Of a stretch of DNA of 64,000 bases, positions 58,576 through 64,000 are shown piece after piece. The notes below the pieces were generated by a model. It was not told the origin of the DNA, did no database searches, and was given only the letters and a program-made list of their open reading frames with translations. Made by a program: the position numbers and the translations under genes. This DNA comes from Paragonimus skrjabini miyazakii (taxonomy: Eukaryota > Platyhelminthes > Trematoda > Plagiorchiida > Troglotrematidae). Position 1 is the stretch's first letter. Each line of letters opens with the position of its first letter. Location of the stretch: NCBI GenBank assembly GCA_014338405.1, contig JTDE01003459.1:13910-77909 (forward strand), in the 5' to 3' direction.

Positions 58576-60441
58576 AATTTCCTGATCTTATATCCCAATT
58601 CTGGATGTTTGTCTCTAACCTAGAGAAGATTTCCTAAACACGTTTACAGGTTTCCTAGTGACATGAAGCATCTCATCCGAACTTCTGTCAAAAAATAAGT
58701 TTTAACTAGATCACTCAAAGTGGTTAATTCGGATCATCAAAACAGTAAGCAGAAAAACGTTGCGGGATGCTAACGCTTCTATTTATCTAGTCAGTCATCT
58801 ACTAAATATCCACAAAGTTTACCTTCCCATGGTTATTGTGAACTGGATCGAAGAAACGCAGTTTCCACTTAAAGAAAAAAGTCCATTTATGCTAATGTGG
58901 ATGAAATCTTAAGGTTTTTGAAATAGCAAATCAATGGGATTATCACGCTTTTGTGAGTGCTTCCCGTGTATGTTAAACAGCAATAGTTAGCACATATGCG
59001 GGGCTTTTCATATTATTGATGTTTTATACGCAACGAATAATGGTTAAACTTTTGACTTGTTTAAACTGCTTCACACAAATCTTTCAACCAGGCAAAGCGA
59101 ATAAAATTCTTATTTCGCTAAGTTCAGTCTACTTGTACGGAAAATATATATAACATGTGGTCAGCAGAAACGAAAACGGGTCGCCGTTGAATTTCACACT
59201 TGAGGCGCCAAAGTTATTAGTTCCAAGGCAGACGGACATGCTGAGTAAACAGTATGTGCACATACACGACTGTACGGCGCCCACCACCCAGTATTGCTTA
59301 CTGACTGTAAAGACTTGGGAGTGGCACAACAGCAGGCCTCAAGCGTTGACAGGGTTAGGTTTCTGTTCTTCTTTCTGTTGCTATTATCTTTTGCGACAGT
59401 GCACACATCAATCACATTGGCATGTACCCAGTCAGTCTTTGTCATAAGCATCTATTCTGCCGATACGCAGGTCATCGTAGGTACATATGAGGTGATAAGA
59501 TACGTGAGATATATCATTTGGGTATTACACGATTTTGACCAGTCTGAGTAACATTTGCAGTGTGCGGTAACAAACGCGTGTTGGCCGAGGATTGTGGGCA
59601 AGTAAAAGCTTTCTGTCATTTTTGACTTACTTCATTTTGAGCGTGGTCATTGGTTATTGGCTGATGCAACACTGAAACCGAATATTCTTCAGTCTTGGTT
59701 GAGTTTCTCTTGACAGTATTGTAGTACTACTTCCAGAGATGTCTACGTGTGACCATAACCTTCTTCATTGTTTCCTGTTCTGTTTGTAAGTAGTCAACAA
59801 CGCAAATCTTTCCGACTCTACGACATTGCGTTTGCACTGGGTCTCATCTGTAAGGACTCGGTGCAAACGACAAAAATTGTAAACATTTAACGTCCTAAAT
59901 GATTGTGCGGTACACCGAACCTTACAGTGGCCTGTCTTGTTGTCTGGTGAGTCGGATGATCGGTCGTGTATTCATGATTGAGAGGCAGAAGTACATTATT
60001 TAATGCAATTTGAAAGGTTATGAATGCAACGAAATGAGTTTTAGTGGTAATATCCAAAATCACGTTTACTTGCCGTCGTTACTGAAAATAATATCAAGCA
60101 CTTTTGTTTCGGTCGTAATTAGGAATTGACATTCACGATTGACGTCTGCTAGTTTGTGTTTTATCTCGCATCTTTATGACTACCAGTCAGAAACTGGGGA
60201 AAAGTTTTAGTAGACTAGTGATGTGAGGAAGTAGGAAGTGGAACTAACACTGCCCATCAAATTACGCCAAAGTGTACACTAATGAGTTTGAATTTTGTAT
60301 ACATGAGACACTGATTTCCTAGTCCTGGTTAGCCAGTACGATACTATCTTCCAGTTTGGAGGGTTTTGCCAAGTGTTTTAACTGCCATACTTTCTCAATT
60401 TTGTGATTGTGGATGCAGATTGGGTGTTAACTGCCTACATA
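58576..60441. other. No certain feature
   Basis: Overlapping frames on both strands at 59129-59551 may come from an unidentified repeat. Nothing else was seen. Confidence 0.3.
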
Positions 60442-61420
60442 TCAATCTGGTAAGTCAGACAATGGCCAAGGCAGTTGAAGCAATTGAACGAAATATTTCT
60501 GACCACACGAGGTTACGTTATGTAATCGAATGACAATAGCCTCGGCAGTGGTCAACATTCGCTGACGAACGGGTTTCGACCGGTTCGCTGAAACCCTGTA
60601 GATAACTGTGAACGATCGATCTATAGTGACCTGATGATCGCTGTCAGCCATATGACCTACAATAGCATTCTTGGTTAATTTTCTCTCGTCTGACTCGATC
60701 CGTGCTGAATGATGTTTGCTGATTCACCTGGACAAGTATCGAGTCGCAAGACCTACGTAATTTGCTGAACAATCGCAAACGAACGAGTAAATTACCACAG
60801 CTGAGTCGTGTACCGGCACTTTATCCTTCAGATTTAGAGTGGCGAACTGATGAATGAGATAATCAGTCTGGCTGCGTTGAACGTTCTCTTAAGGAGACTA
60901 GTAAGTCTACGGGTCAGTGATTCAGTCAACTTATCTCACTTGTATGGCAGTCGCATGAACATGAGCTTTCTATCAACCCCTTGAATTTTATTTGATTTTT
61001 GAACTGCTTTCATATGTTTGGTCACCAAATTGTCAGGGTAGTTATTCTTTCGTGGAGTATAGGTCACAAACTATAGCTTGTGTTCGAAAGCATCTGCTGA
61101 ATAGATTTTTGTGGATTTATCCGGCAAACATTTGACAAGGTTTCCTTTGTACTTTAAGTCAGTAAAACTATGAAGGTTATTGTATTGACCTGACCAAATG
61201 GTCTTACGATTAACGGGCGTTTCAAACTTCAATCAGTCCTTCTACTCAAAGAGACGTTCAGGAATTGGAAAGACCCACCTGACTCCAGTTCTGCGGTAGA
61301 ACTTACCAGTGGATGTGCGTAGTTGATGTCCTTAAAAATCTCGTCTATGTTGACGGATGAATCTGTGATAGCGTATGTATCCTCAACATATACGTTATTA
61401 TTCAAAGGTTTATGGGACAT
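60442..61420 (-). pseudogene. PLE relic J (RT palm to C-terminus)
   Basis: Minus strand: YVEDTYAITDSS (YVDD with the first Asp changed to Glu, about 61390), INYAHPLVSSTAELES and FQFLNVSLSRRTD. Then, in other registers, IWSGQYNNFHSFTDLKYK, LTRRLTSLLKRTFNAARL and the GIY-YIG core CDCSANYVGLATRYLSR. After it come TTAEAIVIRLHNVTSCGQ and KYFVQLLQLPWP, the C-terminal tail, before a stop near 60442. Five or more frameshifts and stops occur, yet all blocks are in order and at normal spacing, so there is no large insertion. The N-terminal half of the RT is missing. It has the same D-to-E change as relic E. No hammerhead was found in the 100 bases past its end. Confidence 0.83.
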
Positions 61421-62495
61421 TCACACCTTGCTGTGAGTGAATGGTCCCTTTGTAGAAACGTGTACTACTTTCTAAATGAACAATCCAAAAACTGGTGTCA
61501 AATTTGTTCTCGTGAACTGCAGTTAACAGTGTGGCACAAACTATCATGGTAACTGCAAATAACACAAGTTTGTTTTTCATCAAAAACAAAATAAACATAT
61601 GAAGTAACGTGAAAATGCTGAGGCATAAGGTTCATGGGATCCACAAAATAAAATATTGATTTCGAAGGGTATGAGCGTAATACACATTTGACAGTTTAAG
61701 ATAGAAGAGGAAATCGGTTGATATTATCAGGTTTATAAGTTTTACAGTCATATGACCATACACGTTGAAAAGTTAAAGACGAACTGAAAGGAAACTTAGA
61801 CAGAACTTGTCAAGCATACTACTGGATATTTTGACGTTTGATTAACGACTCACTAACGCCAAGTAGGGAGTTGTGCCTACCTTCATTCTGCCGTATTGCT
61901 TCCGGTGTCAGTTTTGGAACAATCGGCAAACGGTCGACACAATCTGGACGCCAATTTTGTGTGTGCCTAAAATATGATTATAGATTCATCTACTGCTTGC
62001 ACTTTTTCACATACTTTGATGGGATATATTTTGGAGTGGCTACATCCTAACTTCAAAAAAGTGTTCGATTCAGGCAGACTGCATTGAAAAATGTCCTCTG
62101 AGGTAGCTGTTTAGCTCGAACAACAAGTGACGAGAGTGGTCGAGGATCCGGTATCGTAAGGTTAACACTTTCCTAAGTGGTCGAAGATTCTTTGGGAACT
62201 CTCCATGTCTAGAAAGTTTATTTGTACACAGTACAACCCAGTTTGCTTCTGTTTATTGTCAAGGACCGCATTCTCTTCGCTTTGTTACACGTTCTGGTGG
62301 GCGCCACTCTTATGAAATTCACAATTTAACAGAAGCGAAGGACGAAATAGCTGTGGAATTTTGGGCTGGAAGAGAATAAATAACCGAAGTATTATTACTG
62401 AACCTCGTGGTACACTGCCAGTTGGACAATACCAGTCAGAAGTTGCACGGCTGACTAAGATAGGAAAGTAACGTATTGAAGGCGTTCTTTTATTC
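61421..62495. other. No certain feature
   Basis: Lies between two same-strand PLE relics. The plus-strand phrase TRSGGRHSYEIHNLTEAKDE near 62290-62350 is protein-like but unrecognised. Confidence 0.3.
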
Positions 62496-63720
62496 CTAGG
62501 CCCAGGAGATTAAAAACGTTTTAGTTGTGCAACAAAATTTGTTTGTTTTTCTTGAAGGACAGTAAAAGCTTGTAGCGCACGAAAATTCTACCCAGGATTC
62601 ACACTTACTGTTTGGCAATACTGCAAATCGACTTAGGTGGTCGCGTAGAAATTCATCACCTGAGATCTCCATGGTCGTTGGGGCACAGAACAGTAAAGAA
62701 ATTACCTCCTCACTAAGACCACTTCCTTTATATCTCCATGACGCTGTGAGGTTTGAGAGATTACTCATCCCACGCAAAATGGTTAGCTAATCCATGAAGT
62801 CGATGCCATGAATGCTCAAGAATTCTCAGAACTGCGTAGTGTCGAACCACGAGTTATTCATAGTGGATAATACTCCAGATTGCATTCTGGTAATCACCCC
62901 ATCGTGCGGCCTAAGCAGCCCATTTCACAGGAACAAACGAAATGGTACACACAGTAAGTGGCAATTTATCTTTCAAATGGTGGCGTAAAATTGGTATATA
63001 CTTTCGGAAGCACTGTCATTCATGAGAGGGAAGAAAACGTGGACTGACATTTGTCCGTAATGTGCGGTTTGTTTGGTACTGTGCTACTTACCATATGCAT
63101 ATGATTAAACTGCCCTGGCTGACCGTTTCCAAATAGCACGTTACCTATGGATTGGGTTTTCTCCTCTGTGGTTTCACTGAGCAGATTATCGTGACCCTGT
63201 CGACCAAACTGTTGGGAAAAGGAACTTTTTCCCAAAAATTCGCAAAAATTCGTAAGAACGAGATACTTTCAGGTGACTCAGGCTTCATGGTACGACGTAT
63301 TTTCTTATCAGCGGAGAGAAACAGCTTCAATATTTCCCTGTGGCTTACTGATTCATCTGCTACACATATAATGTCATCTATATCTCTTTTATAAGGAGTA
63401 GTTGAGTGGCTCTGCGTTGCTCACGTACCATTCCCAAGGCGTGTCACAAAAATATCGGTCAATAATAACCCTGATGGTAACTCAGTTGCTATCCTGTCCT
63501 TTTTTCGGAATAACTTAACGGGAAATAAAAACTGAACATTATAGATTTAACGATGTGGAAACGGCTTCATTCTTTCCATCGTACACTTATGCAGTTACTT
63601 CCGCATCAGTTTCCCAGAAGCTCCACTGAATATCTAGGCGGGATATTCGTGAATATGGACGGTACAACAAGCGGGAATATATTTCTCACAAGACTATCGC
63701 GTTCTTCCTTGATCACTGCA
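62496..63720 (-). pseudogene. PLE relic K (RT motif A to linker)
   Basis: Minus strand: SIFTNIPPRYSVELLGN (about 63657 on) is RT motif A with the catalytic Asp lost (family SLFTNxP preceded by Asp). RIATELPSGLLLTDIFVTRL is the SPLGPLLxDIF block. KRDIDDIICVADES keeps a DIDD version of YxDD (63385-63372), and PESISFLRIF is the FLD block. GQPGQFNHMH probably matches the TWTGQ block, and WRYKGSGLSEEVISLL matches LPYKGDGLSE of the linker. The GIY-YIG domain is not visible. Sequence differs enough from relic J to be another lineage. At least three frameshifts. Confidence 0.68.
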
Positions 63721-64000
63721 CGTTAAGTGGACACCAGCAGTTGACTCAGTTCTGCAAACTCACTCAGTTCTCTTTATCAATCTGCGGTCCACGATCATTG
63801 CAGGTCAAGGTTGCCTATGGGCAAAAGGAGAATCCATCGTCATTCAGATGGTTTTTCGTAAGCTACGTACGCAAGAATAGTTCCATCGAAAAGCTGAATA
63901 TCCATAACTCTGATGGCGTTGGAAGAACTTTTCATAGTGGAATAAAAGAGATGTAAAGACTACATCTTGCTAAAACCTTGTGATGGTGGTGAATCATTAG
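63721..64000. other. Window end, no certain feature
   Basis: May carry the decayed N-terminal part of PLE K on the minus strand. The plus frame 63741-63956 has no domain. Confidence 0.3.

Noticed and set aside
59129..59551. Several overlapping frames on both strands
   Set aside because: Mutually overlapping registers; no domain in any of them.

Overview
The window looks like gene-poor, repeat-rich nuclear DNA from a flatworm, most likely a trematode. The basis is the mix of elements: many Penelope-like elements (PLEs) with GIY-YIG endonuclease domains, hammerhead ribozymes just downstream of two PLE reading frames, a LINE 3' domain of a type common in liver and lung flukes, Ty3/gypsy relics, a Tc1/IS630-type transposase relic and tRNA-derived SINEs. 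The one recognisable host gene has introns of only 42 and 46 bases. There is no operon structure, no CRISPR array and no long intact ORF; the longest open frame is 163 codons and lies inside a decayed PLE. The species cannot be fixed from the sequence alone.

Layout. 1-2000: 3' end and probable LTR of a gypsy-like element, then a minus-strand transposase relic with one stop codon. 4.3-9.6 kb: a SINE copy, a CpG-rich possible LTR relic, an inverted repeat beside a decayed hammerhead, a 2 x 71-bp tandem repeat and two old SINE copies. 15.3-16.0 kb: a minus-strand PLE relic. 17.5-18.2 kb: a gypsy reverse transcriptase relic. 23.06-23.53 kb: a three-exon single-domain rhodanese gene (TSTD1-like) that has lost one base in exon 2. 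24.75-25.57 kb: LINE 3' end. 26.2-26.9 kb: two SINEs in tandem, one cut by a 100-N gap. 27.3-42.5 kb: a dense run of PLE fragments on both strands with SINEs among them. 45.1 kb: a palindromic SINE tail inside a perfect 12-bp target-site duplication. 47-59 kb: mostly unrecognised DNA with scattered SINE and PLE pieces. 60.4-63.7 kb: two minus-strand PLEs.

The PLEs fall into several sequence types (different YxDD boxes, GIY-YIG boxes and C-termini), so this looks like repeated invasion by several lineages rather than one recent burst. All are broken by stops, frameshifts or deletions. The best preserved (41.2-42.28 kb) keeps its YVDD box but has lost the segment joining the reverse transcriptase to the endonuclease. 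Its downstream hammerhead still has every core base, and a second PLE has a slightly decayed hammerhead of the same architecture. Two SINE families are visible. SINE-1 has a tRNA-like head preceded by a conserved leader of about 55 bp. The second has a tRNA-like unit enclosed by inverted repeats.
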